64,000 nt of DNA from assembly GCF_000247695.1 (NCBI RefSeq), contig NW_004624743.1, positions 2,767,368 through 2,831,367 of the forward strand, in the 5' to 3' direction. Below are positions 1 to 11,385 of the stretch, one piece after another; within the stretch, counting starts at the first letter, position 1, and each line of letters opens with the position of its first letter. This stretch comes from Heterocephalus glaber (taxonomy: Eukaryota; Chordata; Mammalia; Rodentia; Bathyergidae). The notes beneath the pieces were generated by a model, which did no database searches, had not been told where the DNA came from, and saw only the letters and a program-made list of their open reading frames with translations. Both the position numbers and the translations under genes were made by a program.

Positions 1-164
1 ATACACCCAGACCTTCATTCTTACGCACAAATGAACATTCAGGGTATAACCACTGTGGGAAAATGAGCAGGAAGAAAATGGGCAAGATAAGCAAATGTAT
101 ATACCTATCTGTGAATAATATATTTTACATATATATGTAAAGTACATAGGTAAAATATGTTGGT

Positions 165-588
165 ATTGTTCAGATCTAAAATATCCCCTGGAAGCTCTTG
201 TGTGGAGACTTAGTCCCCAGCACAGCACTGTGGCGGGGGGCATGGGTTGGATCCCGAGTTGTCTGACTTTGTCAGTGGATCAGTCTGCAGGTGATGAGAA
301 TCCCACAGCCTCATCGGCAGCTGACGCAGGCAGGGTGAGGGTGCTGTCTGACCCCAGGCTCTGCCTGTCTGGCTGGCTTCCTGTTCTTGCTGCCTCCTGT
401 CCACCACCCAGTGAGCTGCTTTGCTCAGTCACAGGATCCTCAGCATCATGTGCTGCCTCACACAAGCCCAGAAATATCAGAACCAAATGTGTGTCAACTG
501 AAAGTCTGGAAGCTGGAAGCCAAATAGGCCTTTCCTCCTTTAAGCTGATATTTTGAGTTATTTTGTCATAGCAACATTATGCCGACTC
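165..588 (+). mobile_element. MaLR-type solitary LTR (ERVL-MaLR, approximate)
   Basis: The start resembles the 'gaattgtgtccccccaaaa..atgttgaag' head of mammalian MaLR LTRs ('ctcttgtgtggagacttagtccccag' here). The end carries the typical tail 'ggcctttcctcctttaagctgatatt..ttttgtcatagcaac'. I see no internal retroviral sequence next to it, so it is most likely a solo LTR. A 118-codon open frame spans it on the plus strand, but its translation has no recognisable domain and I treat it as chance. The subfamily was not determined. Confidence 0.6.
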
Positions 589-620
589 ACACACTCACAC
601 AACATACACACACACACATC
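588..620. repeat. Short CA-rich simple repeat
   Basis: An imperfect (ACAC)n run, 'cacacactcacacaacatacacacacacacatc', lies just after the LTR. Confidence 0.8.
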
Positions 621-2076
621 ATTGAAGAAAAAGAATTTAGGGAACAGAAAAATTTCTGTTGTGTTAATATTGATATTTGCATTTGAGAAAATGTCACATC
701 TATAAAATTAGAGCTAGTTTCCATGAGAAAAGATGAGAAAGTCAGAAATTATTCTCCAAAATTATAAATGATTGCTAAAATGTAAGACTCCTAAAATGTC
801 AAGTAGAACCTGAATCACCACAATGCAACAGATGAGATATGATAAATTTGGAAGGTGTAACATCAAATTACCAGGAATACTAGAAATAGAAAGCAGAGAA
901 TAGAGAGGGTTGGATAACAAGAAAATTTCCCAGAGCTGAGCATTCATTAAGGGGTATGAAGTATGATACCACACAGACACATTCACAGTGAAATTTCAGA
1001 ACACGTGGGGTAGAGCTATGACCCGAGGAAAGTTTCACCAACAAAGCCTTTCCCTGAAAGTCAGGGGACATTAGGATTTTTGACTGCCACACTGGGTGTT
1101 AGGATGCAATTGAGCAATCCTTTGAAGTGCTGAGGAAAAGTTATTTTGATACAAAACTTCCAGACCTAACCAATCAATCAAGTATTAGACTAGAATAGAG
1201 ACAAGAGACATTTTTAGACATAGAAGGATTCGAAATTACCTACCATGATGCCCTTTGGGAAGGCAACGGACCAAGAAAGAAGTTACGGTGATTAAACTAG
1301 ATACAAAAAGTAGGAAAACCTCTTCCTACACTGCCTGTCACACTGCCTGTAGAAGCATTTCTGGGAAAAAGTAGATTTTGTTATACGGTCGAGGGCAGAT
1401 TTCGGGATATACTGGAAGCACATGCTTCTTCTGTTTGCGAGGGGGAAACAGGATGATTAAACACCTCCTGTCCTAGGCCCTCCAAACCAAACCCTAAAGG
1501 TTCAATAAAGTCGTGGTCCACGTAGAAAGCAAAAAAAAAAGTGACAGCATTTGAAATGGTTGCTGCCACACGATCAGAGTATCTGTTTGGCTGGGGTAAC
1601 AAGTTCCGTCCTTGGGGTTGAGCAGCTTGGCAGCAGGGGACAGGTGAGCAGCATATGTAAGCCGGCATGTTCCTTGGGCTTGTGGTAAGTGATATTAGTC
1701 CTCACGACATAGATGCTTTTTATTTAATTTTTTGTAGTCAATTTATATGCCAGACATTAAAGAGAATTGTTTCTAGTACATAGTATATGTTGTTAGATTA
1801 AAGATGTAACAACTAGACTTAGAAGAGAAAAGGAGTAAGGAAGTTGGAGTGAAGGAAGCAGGAGGCAATGCCTTCACTGGGAGGTGACTAGATCGTAGCA
1901 AACATCGACACAATAAGGAAGGGATGGTGCTCTCGAAATGTTTAAAATGTCCTAAGTGACCCATAGAACTATTACTAAGAATAATCATAACTACAACATA
2001 TAGGATGGATGGGAATGATGAAGTGAGCTACATACTCCGTTTTCATAAGCTCATCTTTCACAAGCTCTTGAAAAGT
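621..2076. other. Unassigned spacer, AT-rich, no gene seen
   Basis: This stretch has short open frames only and I recognise no repeat in it. The 95-codon minus frame at 1381-1668 has no domain I recognise. The sequence is ordinary intergenic or intronic DNA as far as can be judged by eye. Confidence 0.5.
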
Positions 2077-2874
2077 TAATTTTATTGGTACATTTTAGAT
2101 GTACATAGTGTTACATATGTTCATCCCAGGGAATCTGTACCTGTACATGGTAGATCTTGATTCTTCTTTTTTTCCCATTCCCCTCCCCTCCCTTCAACCC
2201 CTCTTCTCCTCCTTATTTACAAAAGCTTTGCTTCCATTTTTCCTTCTGTTCTCTTTTTTCTTTTCCCTTCCTTCCTTTCCGCTCCCCCCTTCCTAGTTCC
2301 CCTCCCCATTTGAACATTTTCTTCCTATTGCTCAATATCTACTATGCATTTTGGTCCTTCTTTACCCTCTCAGTTTCTCACACTAGAGAAACAATGTGAT
2401 ATTTAAACATGTGTCTGATTTATTTCACTTAAGAGTATGATCTCAAGTTGCATCCGTTTAGCTAGAAATGTCACAAGCAAATCCTTCTTTATGGCAGAGT
2501 AGCACTCTATTGTATAAAAAAACACATCTTCTTTATCCATTAATCAGTTGATGGGCAATTGGGCTGTTTCCAAGATTTAGCTATTACAACCTGTGCTGCT
2601 ATAAACATGGGTGTGCATATATTGCTGTGGTATGAATCTTTTAATTTGGGGAGAAGATAGCCAGCAGGGGAATAGCTGGGCCAGATGGAACCTCTAGTTT
2701 TAGTTTTTTGAGGAATCACCACACTGATTTCCACAGTGGTTGCACCAGTCTGCACTCCCACCAGCAGTGGTGCAGGGTTCCTTTTTCCTCATAGCCCCTC
2801 CAGCATTTGTTACTGGTTGATTTCATGACAGCAGCCATTCTTTCTGGGGAGAGATATAATCTCAGCATTGTTTT
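2077..2874 (-). mobile_element. LINE-1 3' part (ORF2 C-terminus and 3' UTR), left piece
   Basis: This is the 3' end of an L1 on the minus strand. The low-coordinate side is the 3' UTR ('ttattggtacattttagatgtacatagtg' seen from the plus strand) followed by a long pyrimidine tract at 2160-2310, which is a G-rich polypurine tract in the L1 sense. From about 2400 upward it encodes degraded ORF2 C-terminal sequence: the minus frame at 2540-2761 contains the L1 motifs 'CTPMFIAAQVVIAKSWKQPN' and then 'CPSTD'. The same L1 continues at 3773 after an 898-bp insertion. ORF2 normally supplies endonuclease and reverse transcriptase; this copy is truncated and dead. Confidence 0.9.
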
Positions 2875-3772
2875 TTGTTTGTTTGTTTAAAAGTTTTGTA
2901 TTGTGTCATACAAACTGTCTTCATATACAAGTGCATAAGGGAAAAACGTCTCCCTTATTCCCAGACATTTTTGCTGATACATCACGAAGTTAAAACAAAT
3001 GTCCCCTTCTGAATTCTGAACAGCTAATTCTAGACACTAGCTTTTCAATGTTTGCTTTGGTGTTTAGTCTAGGCTGGCCTGGAACTCCCTGATACTCCTG
3101 GCTCAGCCTCCCAGGATCCAGGATTACAGGCGTGGGCTCACACACCCAGCTTGGTTTTTTGAATAATCTTGTTTTACAGATCCGGTATGGACACGAATAG
3201 TTCCAGTGCCTTTCAACTCCTTCCCGAATGTCTCTCTTTGAAGGGCCAGATGGTAATTAATTTGAATGCCCTCAGACTGGATAAAGTGGATTAGAGCTCA
3301 TAAATTGCCTACATTCAGAATAAAGCTGTGACTTACACGTTGTACCCTGACACCGTCTAGCAGTCCTCCTCAGCACCATCCAAGGGACTGGTTCATCCAA
3401 GGAGCAAACACGTGACACAGACTGCCCCAAAGTCCCTGCCTGGTGGCTTCTCTACTAAGTACACGTTCACTTCTTACAGACCCTTCGGGCTGGCACTGTC
3501 CTCCACTGCCTTGATGACCTTCGAGAATTATACAGTGACACTTCCTCACTGGGTGCTAATGGCAATTCCCTAGGTCATTGGTAACGAGAAGCTGAGGTGC
3601 TGAACGTGAAGGTCCTGAACCAGTTTACATGAGGTGCAATATCACAGTGGAACTGTGCTGGGGGTTTCTGCCTCCTGCTCCCCGTACCGTGGTTCCAGTG
3701 AGACCCTCGGACTCAGCTCGTGGCTCTCACTTCTGGATGGGTTGAGCACCAGAAACAGGACTGATCCGCTAC
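2875..3772 (-). pseudogene. Processed retrocopy of unidentified transcript inserted in L1
   Basis: An insertion interrupts the L1 exactly between two copies of CTCAGCATTGTTTT (2861-2874 and 3773-3786), a 14-bp target-site duplication. The low-coordinate end begins with a T-rich stretch (ttgtttgtttgttt) that reads as an A-rich tail on the minus strand. These are marks of L1-mediated retroposition of a mature RNA. Near the tail an 'AATACA' variant, not AATAAA, sits where a polyadenylation signal would be. The body holds a B1-like SINE (3066-3154). I could not find a long open frame or identify the parent, so it may be a 3' UTR or a noncoding RNA. Confidence 0.7.
3066..3154 (-). mobile_element. 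B1-like SINE inside the retrocopy
   Basis: Read from the plus strand it shows the reversed 7SL/B1 signature: 'aggctggcctggaactcc', 'ctcagcctcccaggat' and 'ggattacaggcgtgggctcacacacccagc'. It lies inside the retroposed body, so the parent transcript probably already carried this SINE in an exon or 3' UTR. Confidence 0.75.
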
Positions 3773-4328
3773 CTCAGCATTGTTTTCATCTGCATCTCTT
3801 GAATGACCAGTGACATTGAACATTTTTTCACGTGTTTATTTGCTGTGTGTACTTCTTCATCGGAGACGTGTCTGTTCATTTCAGATGCCCATTTTTGGAT
3901 TCGGTCTTTCAGTTTGGGGGGTCTGATTTTTTTGAGTTTTTTATATATTCTAGATAGTAGTCCTTTGTCTGAGGAACAGCTGGCAAAACCTTTTTCCCAC
4001 TCTGTGAGTTGTCTCTTCATTCTGTTGATGGTTTCTTTTTGCTAAGGAAAAGCCTTTCAAGAAAATGAGATCCCACTTGTTGATGATTTGTGATATTTCC
4101 TGTGTGATCAGGGCTTTGTCTTTACCCACACCTCTGTCTTCAAGAGTTCTATCAATTCTCTCTTCTACCAGGTTTAGGGTTTCTGTTTTAATATTTAGAT
4201 CTTTGATCCATTTTGATTTTAGTCTAGTGCATGGTGAGAAATATGGGTCTAGTTTTTGTCTTTGGCATGTGGAAAGCCAGTTTTTCCAGCACCATTTATT
4301 AAAGAGGCTATCTTTCCTCCAATTAAGG
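3773..4328 (-). mobile_element. LINE-1 ORF2 fragment, right piece of the split element
   Basis: This continues the L1 of 2077-2874 toward its 5' side. The minus frame at 3769-4020 encodes typical L1 ORF2 C-terminal sequence ('[20 protein letters not shown]', then '[20 protein letters not shown]'). The frame is lost upstream, where plus-strand motifs such as 'tttggatttctg..agatctttgatccattttgattt' remain recognisable as antisense ORF2. The element ends near 4328 and is 5'-truncated. An 83-codon piece is still open, which suggests a fairly young insertion. Confidence 0.9.
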
Positions 4329-4815
4329 TGCTACAAGTTTTTTAAAAAGAGGTAAACAACAGAAGAAAGAAAATCTGAATGGTTAGAAGTGCTTACTTAC
4401 CTCTAGGGAATTGCTGGTGTGGGCTGTTTGTGTTAGCTAATAATTAGTGTCAGTCAGTAAAGCCAAATAACCAAAAAGGCAAAGGAAAGGAAACACCAGG
4501 AATATTGAATGGAGACCAGCTGAAGACTCTCTTATACGAAAAGCAGGTACATGTACAAGATGGAAATATGCCTGCTTATTAGGTAAGGATTGATGAAGCA
4601 GCAGGCAAGAAGTTCTAGTAGGTGACCTACAGAGGTAAAGTTTAAGAATTAGGAAACTGAGTTAGAGTATAGATAACAGCCAGACTTCAAGGGGAAACCG
4701 TATTAAGGTAGTTGCCTGCTTTAGGAAGCATCACGTTCTGTGGTCCTTGCATCCCCCCTTCCCCCCCCCCCTCTCTTCCTGCCCCTCCCCCCGCCCCTCC
4801 CTCTCTGTCTCTCCT
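4329..4815. other. Unassigned spacer with C-run
   Basis: No gene or clear repeat is seen apart from a C-rich low-complexity patch near 4756-4806 ('ccccccttcccccccccc'). Confidence 0.5.
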
Positions 4816-4992
4816 TGCTGGGACTCAGGGCCTTCACACTGAGGTACACCACAGCCCTTGGGTTTATTTTTAATTTTGAGACAGTGTCTTGCTAAGTCCC
4901 TAAGTTGCCCAGGGTGAGCTAAAACTTGCAGTCCTTCTGGCTCAGCCTTCCAGAGCACTGGGATGACAGGTGTGCACCACTGTGCCTGGCTG
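4816..4992 (-). mobile_element. B1-dID dimeric SINE
   Basis: From the plus strand an ID-like tail comes first ('gctgggactcagggccttcacactgaggtac'), then a T-rich linker ('tttatttttaattttgagacagtgtcttgctaag'), then a reversed B1 unit ('ctcagccttccagagcactgggatgacaggtgtgcaccac'). This order, B1 joined to an ID-related unit, is the dimer reported from squirrel-like rodents and is one of the main clues to the host. Confidence 0.8.
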
Positions 4993-5429
4993 AGGTGGTT
5001 CCTTGAGGATGTGGTAACTCCCAGTGTAAAGACTTCAGAAACTTCTTCATTTGGTTATAAGACTAATGGATGTGTTTGTAGAAAATTAAAACTTTACAGA
5101 AACACATAAAGCAGATCCATCCTAATTAGTAAGTGACACTTCACCACTCCTAATACTGTTGCTTCTTCCCTGGAGGGACCTCACCCTCACTTCCCTGAGC
5201 CCGGTAAAAGTTCCTTTCCAGGGGCACAGCAAGCATCATCTCTGAAGCCTTCACTCCTGCTGTCCTGAGTCCTGCCCAGACTTCCTGATTGAAGCATGTA
5301 CTTCCTGCTGGGTCAGAGGGCAGCTCTGGGTATCAGGAAGTAAGGGGCTGCTCTAGGCCTGCAGGTCATCATAACAGTGACGAGGGAGCAGGCAGGGTGT
5401 GAATTGAATGGTTTTCAAACTTTAGGGGA

Positions 5430-5650
5430 AAGGAAAGAAGGGAATGGAATTAATATGAGACAATGAAAAAAAGGAAACAAAGTCTTTGTAGATAGGGAGG
5501 GATGGAGGGGGTGAAGGGAGGGCAGGGGAAGGGAGAAAAAATAAGAACCAAGAGAGATTATGTAAAGGTCTGAATTTCCAATGATGAATGCCATTATATT
5601 GTATACCTAAAATGTACCAATAAAAGGATATACAAAAGAAAAAAAAAAGA
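5430..5650 (+). mobile_element. LINE-1 3' UTR end
   Basis: It contains the purine-rich L1 3' UTR ('ggaaacaaagtctttgtagatagggagggatggagggggtgaag') followed by 'gtatacctaaaatgtaccaataaaag' and a short A-rich tail ending near 5650. It is the same family as 27774-28500 and 40925-41315. Only the last about 220 bases are present, so it is strongly 5'-truncated. Confidence 0.85.
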
Positions 5651-5962
5651 ATCATCCAAGGGGCCGCTCAAAAAGAAGTCCTGATTTCCATCACTTCTGA
5701 TGGAGAGGTGGCCTGGAATCTGAGTTTTAAAACATCACAGTGGGCTATGGGCCAGCAGTAGTGACCCCATCGAGGAGCTAGCTTGAAATATAGAATCCTG
5801 GTCCTCGTTTAGAGTTACTGTATCTGAAATTATGTTTTAATAAGACTTTTGGGCGATTTGAGCAGCACTAAGCATCTCACCATTGCTCTGGAGATAGTTC
5901 CCCTCCCCCCTTTGCTTTTCAAAATACCTTCTAGCTGATCCTAAAAATCTTTTTAAAAATTA

Positions 5963-6165
5963 GCGCTGAGGATTGAACCCAGGGGTTGCCAAGCTACATT
6001 TGCACTCCTCCAGCCTCCCTCTGCCCCACCTCCACTGTTTTTTTCCTTTGAGACAGAGTCTTGCTAAGTTGCCTAGGCTGGCTTTGAACCTCCAATCCTC
6101 CTGCCTCCGCCTCTGGGGTAGCAGGGATTACAGACCTTTACCGCCATTCCCAGCACAGCTGACTG
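5963..6165 (-). mobile_element. B1-dID dimeric SINE
   Basis: An ID-like reversed end ('gcgctgaggattgaacccagggg') leads into 'tttgagacagagtcttgctaagttgcctaggctggctttgaacctcc' and 'ggtagcagggattacagacctttaccgccattcccagc', the reversed B1 unit. The T-rich 5' side (5949-5960) would be the A-tail on the element's own strand. RNA polymerase III boxes are degraded. Confidence 0.85.
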
Positions 6166-7780
6166 TAATGAAAGCAATCCGCCAAGAGTCACTAGGCTGT
6201 GCTCCTCCACACCATCTCTTCTTTCTTCTCTTCCCTTCCACTTTGGGACGTTCATGTTTTAACCAACATTGAGGACGACATTAACCGTAACCTGTTCAGG
6301 CTGAATTTGAATCCGAATCTAAGGAAGGAGGCCCTGGAGACTGTGGCCTTTGGGAGATGACAGACAGGTAAGCTGGAATGAATGGGGACGGACTCATTCA
6401 TGGGGAGCAGCTGGTTGGGATGGGGGGTAGCTTTTGCCACTGTGTCCTCCTGCTTCCTGCTGGGGACTATATTAGACGTTGATCCAAGTCAGAGATGTTG
6501 AGCAAGACCTGTGGCATTTTCTGACGTTCTCTGTGCGCTGCGTTCAGTGAGTGAGCCCATTTGGCAAATTAGCTCCAATTCTCAGGTCCCAGCCTCCAGA
6601 GGACACAAGCTGCGAGCAAACCCAGACTGAGCTCAGACTGAGAGGTTTTCAGTAGCTGATGTGGCCTCGGACGTCCAGCTCAGGGCTGCTGGGGTCAGTG
6701 ATTGGGACGAGAGAGCTCCACACAGGCTGGGAAGTGTTTTAATGAGATTAACATCTTTAAAACTAAAACCAAACCCTCTCAAAATACTTTGATCTTGTTT
6801 TCAGGGTGAAAGTTTGCTTCCTTGGAAATTTGATTGAACACAGCCCGGAGGCCGTGTCTGTGTTGTATTTTCTTCATTGTTGGCTTGACTCCTGACCCTG
6901 GGCAAAAGTATGAGGGGTCCTCTTTCCCGGCGATATGAGATTTCCTATTATTCTCGAAGCAGTCTTGCTCCAAACGAACTGCGGATGTGACTGTGGCATA
7001 GGATGCTCAGTGGTAGGCCCCACAGCTGGATCCTTGGCCTCCCTGGGTCTGGGTGTACTGCTTGCTTTGGGTTTAAGCCAAGTCTGAGCCACATCTGTCT
7101 GCTTGGGCTGGGCGGGCTGTGTTCTGACTGGCAGCACTGGCTGATAACGCTCTTAGTCATAGCTTTATCTTCCTGAGTAATCTTGGGTTTGATTTGGTTC
7201 CTCCCTTTAATACTCCCATCTGGCTTCTTTCTTTCTTTTTTTATTTCAAAACGTCTGTCTGAAACTTACATGGTCATCCTTAGCTCTTCCGTGTTTGTCT
7301 TCTGTGTGGACTGGGGGTTCATGCTGATGTCTTCTAGAGGAAATGAGCTACAGGCTTTGGCAGCCTTCACACGCCTGGACTGCCTGGGAGTCATTTACTT
7401 CTTTGGTCACTCTCCTTAGTGCCTGCTCAAGGAGTTACCTTGGGAAACAAAGAGTTTGTCCCCTCTCCCAAAATATCCATAGTCTCTGAAGGTGACACGT
7501 GCATAGGTGCTTTGATCAGACGGATGGAGGTTACAGGAAAACCTACACAGCTTTAACATGAGATTACTTTATTGGAGGCAGTTCGTATAGTCCATGTTTT
7601 TGTTACTAAATATCAGTTTTTGATTTTCATGATTTATCTTGATACATCCATTGCGGGGTTCATTACAGTGGTGGCCATTGTAGTAAGAGTGTGTCTTTTC
7701 CTTATTTGGTTCTATTAATGGCCAAATTTATCAACCTCAGAGCTTGCTTCAAAATGTTAAGTATAAGGAGCTTGTGGGAG
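6166..7780. other. Unassigned unique DNA
   Basis: Only short, overlapping open frames on both strands are seen. None shows a domain, and no polymorphic repeat or known SINE was noted. I see nothing that supports an exon. Confidence 0.45.
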
Positions 7781-7784
7781 TTTC

Positions 7785-7935
7785 CAATGTGAAGAATGTT
7801 AAGAACAATGTGAAGACCGCTGACTGTGTAATGGTTACCGTGTTACATACATCTGTCTGAACTCACCACATTGCATATATGAGTTTTGATGTCTGTAGAT
7901 AATGCTTCAATAAAGCAGATTAAAAATAAACATAG
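7785..7935 (+). mobile_element. Possible ancient L1 3' UTR end
   Basis: The tail 'tctgtagataatgcttcaataaagcagattaaaaataaa' resembles the 'gtaaattatacctcaataaag' terminus of old mammalian L1 3' UTRs. The match is only by eye. A retroposed mRNA end with an AATAAA signal is an alternative. Confidence 0.35.
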
Positions 7936-8499
7936 TGGTAAGTAGAAATCATCCCAATCTGAGATTTTCTTACGTCTTACCATGGGTACCTTCCAAACCA
8001 CCCCAAATTATTTTCTCCCCTGTGCTCCTGAGGCGTTTCGGACATGACAGCACCATGCAGTGCTCTCCACAGGTGACTGGCTTTCAGGTTCAGGGCAGGT
8101 TCCCTGGATTTGTGTGTGCCACCATGAGCCAAGACTTGGAGACTATGGCCCTTGTGCTTCCTGGGAATTGTCAGAGGAACAGCTGCTGGTCAGTGTCAGA
8201 TACTGCATTTGAATGTATTCATTCATTCAACAGCTATTAAATTGCCCACTATGTGTCAGGCAAAACCCAAAACCACGCTTAATTTACATCTCTCTGGCCC
8301 ACTTTGCATCTCTGTGGCCCTCGTTTTGAATCTATGGTCTACACTTGACCTCCTGAGTCAAATGAGCCTGGTTTTGTACTTCTCATTCGTCTTCCTGGAG
8401 TTAAAAAAACCCCCTAAAATCAAATTTAATCATTTCCTCTTCTTCAAAAAAAGTGTGTAATCTTATTTTAATCTTTTTGTATACATTTTGTCTCCCCAA

Positions 8500-8780
8500 T
8501 GAGATTTTATTTTACTATTTAAAAAATTTATTAGACCATGTTTACGGTACTTGATTGCCTTCATCATGTAGAATCTGTACATGTGCATAACACATCTTGG
8601 TTCTTTTCACATCCCCATTCCGTCTCCTGGTCCCTATACCATTTACAAAAGATCTATCTCCTTGTTACTTATTATCTGTCTTTTATTTTGCTCTTTAAAT
8701 TATTTATACTTTGGGTTTCTCCTGTAAGAGAAACCATACTATATTTAAGCACACGTCTTCCTAGAGTTTAAAAAAGCTAA
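8500..8780 (-). mobile_element. Older LINE-1 3' end
   Basis: The order of blocks matches the younger L1 3' ends in this window: 'aatctgtacatgtgcataacacatcttggttcttttcac', a pyrimidine-rich stretch, 'tttacaaaagatctatctcc', then 'gtttctcctgtaagagaaaccatac'. It is more diverged than the copies at 2077 or 27774, so it is an older insertion. Confidence 0.65.
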
Positions 8781-8818
8781 AAAAAAAATCACTTTGATTC
8801 TCTCCTCTTCAGAAAAAA

Positions 8819-8873
8819 AGTGTGTGTGCATGTGTGTGTGTGTTTGTGTGTGAGAGAGATAGAGACAGAGATC
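8819..8873. repeat. (TG)n/(GA)n microsatellite
   Basis: An interrupted TG run ('tgtgtgtgcatgtgtgtgtgtgtttgtgtgtg') passes into 'agagagatagagacagag'. The 68-codon minus frame across it, rich in SLSH repeats, is low-complexity translation. Confidence 0.85.
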
Positions 8874-8914
8874 TTATTTTTATCTTTTTACATACATTTT
8901 TTTCTCCCAAATGA

Positions 8915-9000
8915 AATTTAAAATCCCTGAGGGCAGGTACCAGGTGTCTCTCAGGCCAAGCAGAACAATGCTTGTGCTGAGGTTTGTTACCTCCTATCCC
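8915..9000 (+). mobile_element. L2 3'-end relic (weak)
   Basis: 'aaatccctgagggcaggtaccaggtgtctctcaggccaagcagaac' resembles the 'ccatgagggcagggacc..ccagcacctagcac' end of L2. It is short and diverged. Confidence 0.35.
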
Positions 9001-9880
9001 TGCACCTGCTCCCACTATTACAGCATTTATCAGACTTTACTAAAGTGACCTTGTGTTGTGATCTTGTGGAGTTGTAAACTCATTGATAGGTGGGTGACTT
9101 TTATATTCATTACATTCTCAGCACACCACACTGAGCTTGGTAAGATATTCAAAAGGTTTACTGACAAAGCAGATTTATTGCTACAAGGGATGTTGAAAGA
9201 ACCAAATAACTAAAATACTTGCCCCTTTGCTCTGCACATGTACATGGACTTGCTATTTCAGACTCCATAGTTTCATAATTATGCTGTAACCCATTTAAGT
9301 CATATTCTCTGAGTGGAATATTATACTTACGAGCTAATACGGCCAGGTTTAATTTGGCACAGCAGTTACCACATTTTTAATGGCAATTTACTTTAAGAAA
9401 ATATTTCCCTGAAACCAGGAAAAAAATAGAAAACACATCTACTCAGATACATGCATGCCCGGAGTCCATACTTACCCTCCCTAACCCTAACGCCCCTGTG
9501 ACACATTCTGATAATTTCTTCTGTATTTTGTTTGCTTCTATTTCTGTTTGCAAAACTATAGGTCATTCGGATGCACTTTATTGATCTCATGAGTTGCTAA
9601 TGCAGTTGGGAAAACCCCTGTTTGATTTATTGATTGACCACTGACATTATCACACATCTGTTGCATGTCCATCTTGAGAAGAAAAGATGAGAATTCTGGA
9701 ACGCAGATCTGGACACTGGGTGTTGCCAGGGGACAAATGGTCAGTGAAGAAGAGGCCCTGGACCACTGGATGGAAGAAAGAGGGGTGCCCCCAGGCAGAC
9801 AGATGTGAGGACAGGGGAGCCAAGGACAACCTCTCCTCTTGCCCAGTGTACCATTCGTCCAGCCTGTACCCATCTTTCCA
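9001..9880. other. Unassigned unique DNA
   Basis: Unassigned single-copy-looking sequence with no supported gene. The 116-codon minus frame at 9556-9906 has no recognisable domain and overlaps an equally long plus frame, as expected by chance. Confidence 0.45.
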
Positions 9881-9884
9881 GCTG

Positions 9885-9995
9885 GAGAAGGACTATTTTG
9901 GGGCAAGGAACCGTACTTTATTCATTTGTATATCTTTATTGCCAAGCAAGGTCCTTCCTGGGCTTAGTAAGTATTTGCTAAATTGAAGGTAAAAT
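9885..9995 (+). mobile_element. L2 3'-end relic
   Basis: 'ggggcaaggaaccgtactttattcatttgtatatctttattgcc' followed by 'ggcttagtaagtatttgctaaattgaagg' follows the L2 terminal pattern (gggcagggac..tatccc..tagtaggtgctcaataaatatttgttgaatgaa). Confidence 0.6.
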
Positions 9996-10284
9996 AAAGA
10001 ATTCGTATTTGTCAAGCTCTCTGCTAGGCCACAGAGGCATGCATCTTCGATGCCACTGGGCCCTGATCGGATTCCTCCAGCCCCCTGGCCTTGACAAGAC
10101 CACGCTGTAGCAGCTCCTGCCCCGGGGCTCCCCAGTGGGACCAGTTTGGAGGTGGTCTCTAGCCAGGACCACATCCTCTCTTCACTCCACTGTCTTTCTG
10201 TGCCCCATTCAGCTTCTCGTCCTCAAATAACCACATTTCCCAGAATCTTCACCTGAGGCTTTGGTCCTAAGGCCCTGCTCCATC

Positions 10285-10440
10285 ATCTTAGGACAAGAGG
10301 GTTCCAAGCAACTTGCAGTCTTGTCTGATTAGTCCCCAGGGCCACTCCTGGAGGCCATCATTTATAGATGAGGAAACTCAGGCACAGAGACATCACGTGA
10401 TCCAGCCGGAAGCCGAGATTTCCCCTGAGCCAGCAGGCAG
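10285..10440 (-). mobile_element. MIR SINE relic
   Basis: 'atttatagatgaggaaactcaggcacagagacatcacgtgatccag' is the reversed core of MIR (ttttacagatgaggaaactgaggcacagag). MIR is a tRNA-derived SINE shared by all mammals. Confidence 0.75.
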
Positions 10441-11119
10441 TGCGTGTAAGCCCTTGGCACTCATCATGTATTTAGGGTCGGGTCTGTGCCTGCCCAGGCG
10501 GATAAGAGGGAAGCACTCCTGATGGATGGGCTCAAAAGCGGAAGTGGCTTGTTTCCTAGTTCTGCACGCTGACTTATTTGTCAGTACCACCGAAGTCATG
10601 TATGAGCTTATTTAAAAATTTGAAACATACAGCATATTTAGAAATATTTATTAGTTCGTTCCAAATGTTGTGGGTAGACATTTTCTCTCTTATCAGTTCA
10701 GCAATACAGAATTTATTTTAAAGATAAAACTAACGTGACAGTAGATGATGAATTCCTGTTCTCAGTTTTTCACGGATTTGACTAAGCCACAGACATTTGA
10801 TTGAAAAATTTGCCTGTGATGGGAGTTGGATTCCAATTTGCAGTAAGTCATTTGTTCACTGCCAAGGTGAATAGTTTCAAAGCTACAAAGAGATGAGGAA
10901 AGCATTTGTAGTCAGTGAGTAACCGTTCTTTCTCTTTTGAAAACATTCTTTTGGTTTTCTGTGTTTCATTTATTAGCTCTGTGTTTGCTGCTGCCTGCTA
11001 TTCTGTAACTAGATTGTCATTTACCGTGGCCAACACCAAATATACTTATCAGTATAGGACTTTCTTAGGGTTTCTTTTTAATATTGAACTCGGAGTGTTG
11101 AGCACTGAGTTATTTACTG

Positions 11120-11385
11120 CCATAGTTAATAGTAGCATAATGGTTAAACATACTTTAGCTTCTGACCCTGTTTCCATTTTCTAGCTGTGTGACACAAGGT
11201 ATGCTTTTTTAACAGAGCTCTGAGCTCATTTATTAATCTTCAAAATGGGAGTAGCAATATTTTTTACTGCACAGGATTGTGATTACACTTCAATAAGATA
11301 ATAAAGGTAAGGTGTATAATGTAGTATGTAACATGTAGCAAGCTCTCATTACAAATTGGTTCCCACCAATGTTATTATTGTTGCT
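11120..11385 (+). mobile_element. MIR SINE relic
   Basis: It shows the full MIR order: 'agtagcataatggttaaacatac', 'agctgtgtgacacaagg', 'tcttcaaaatgggagtagcaatattttttactgcacaggattgtgatta', 'aataagataataaaggtaaggtg' and 'gttattattgttgctattcttcttg'. It is a near full-length old copy. Confidence 0.85.
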
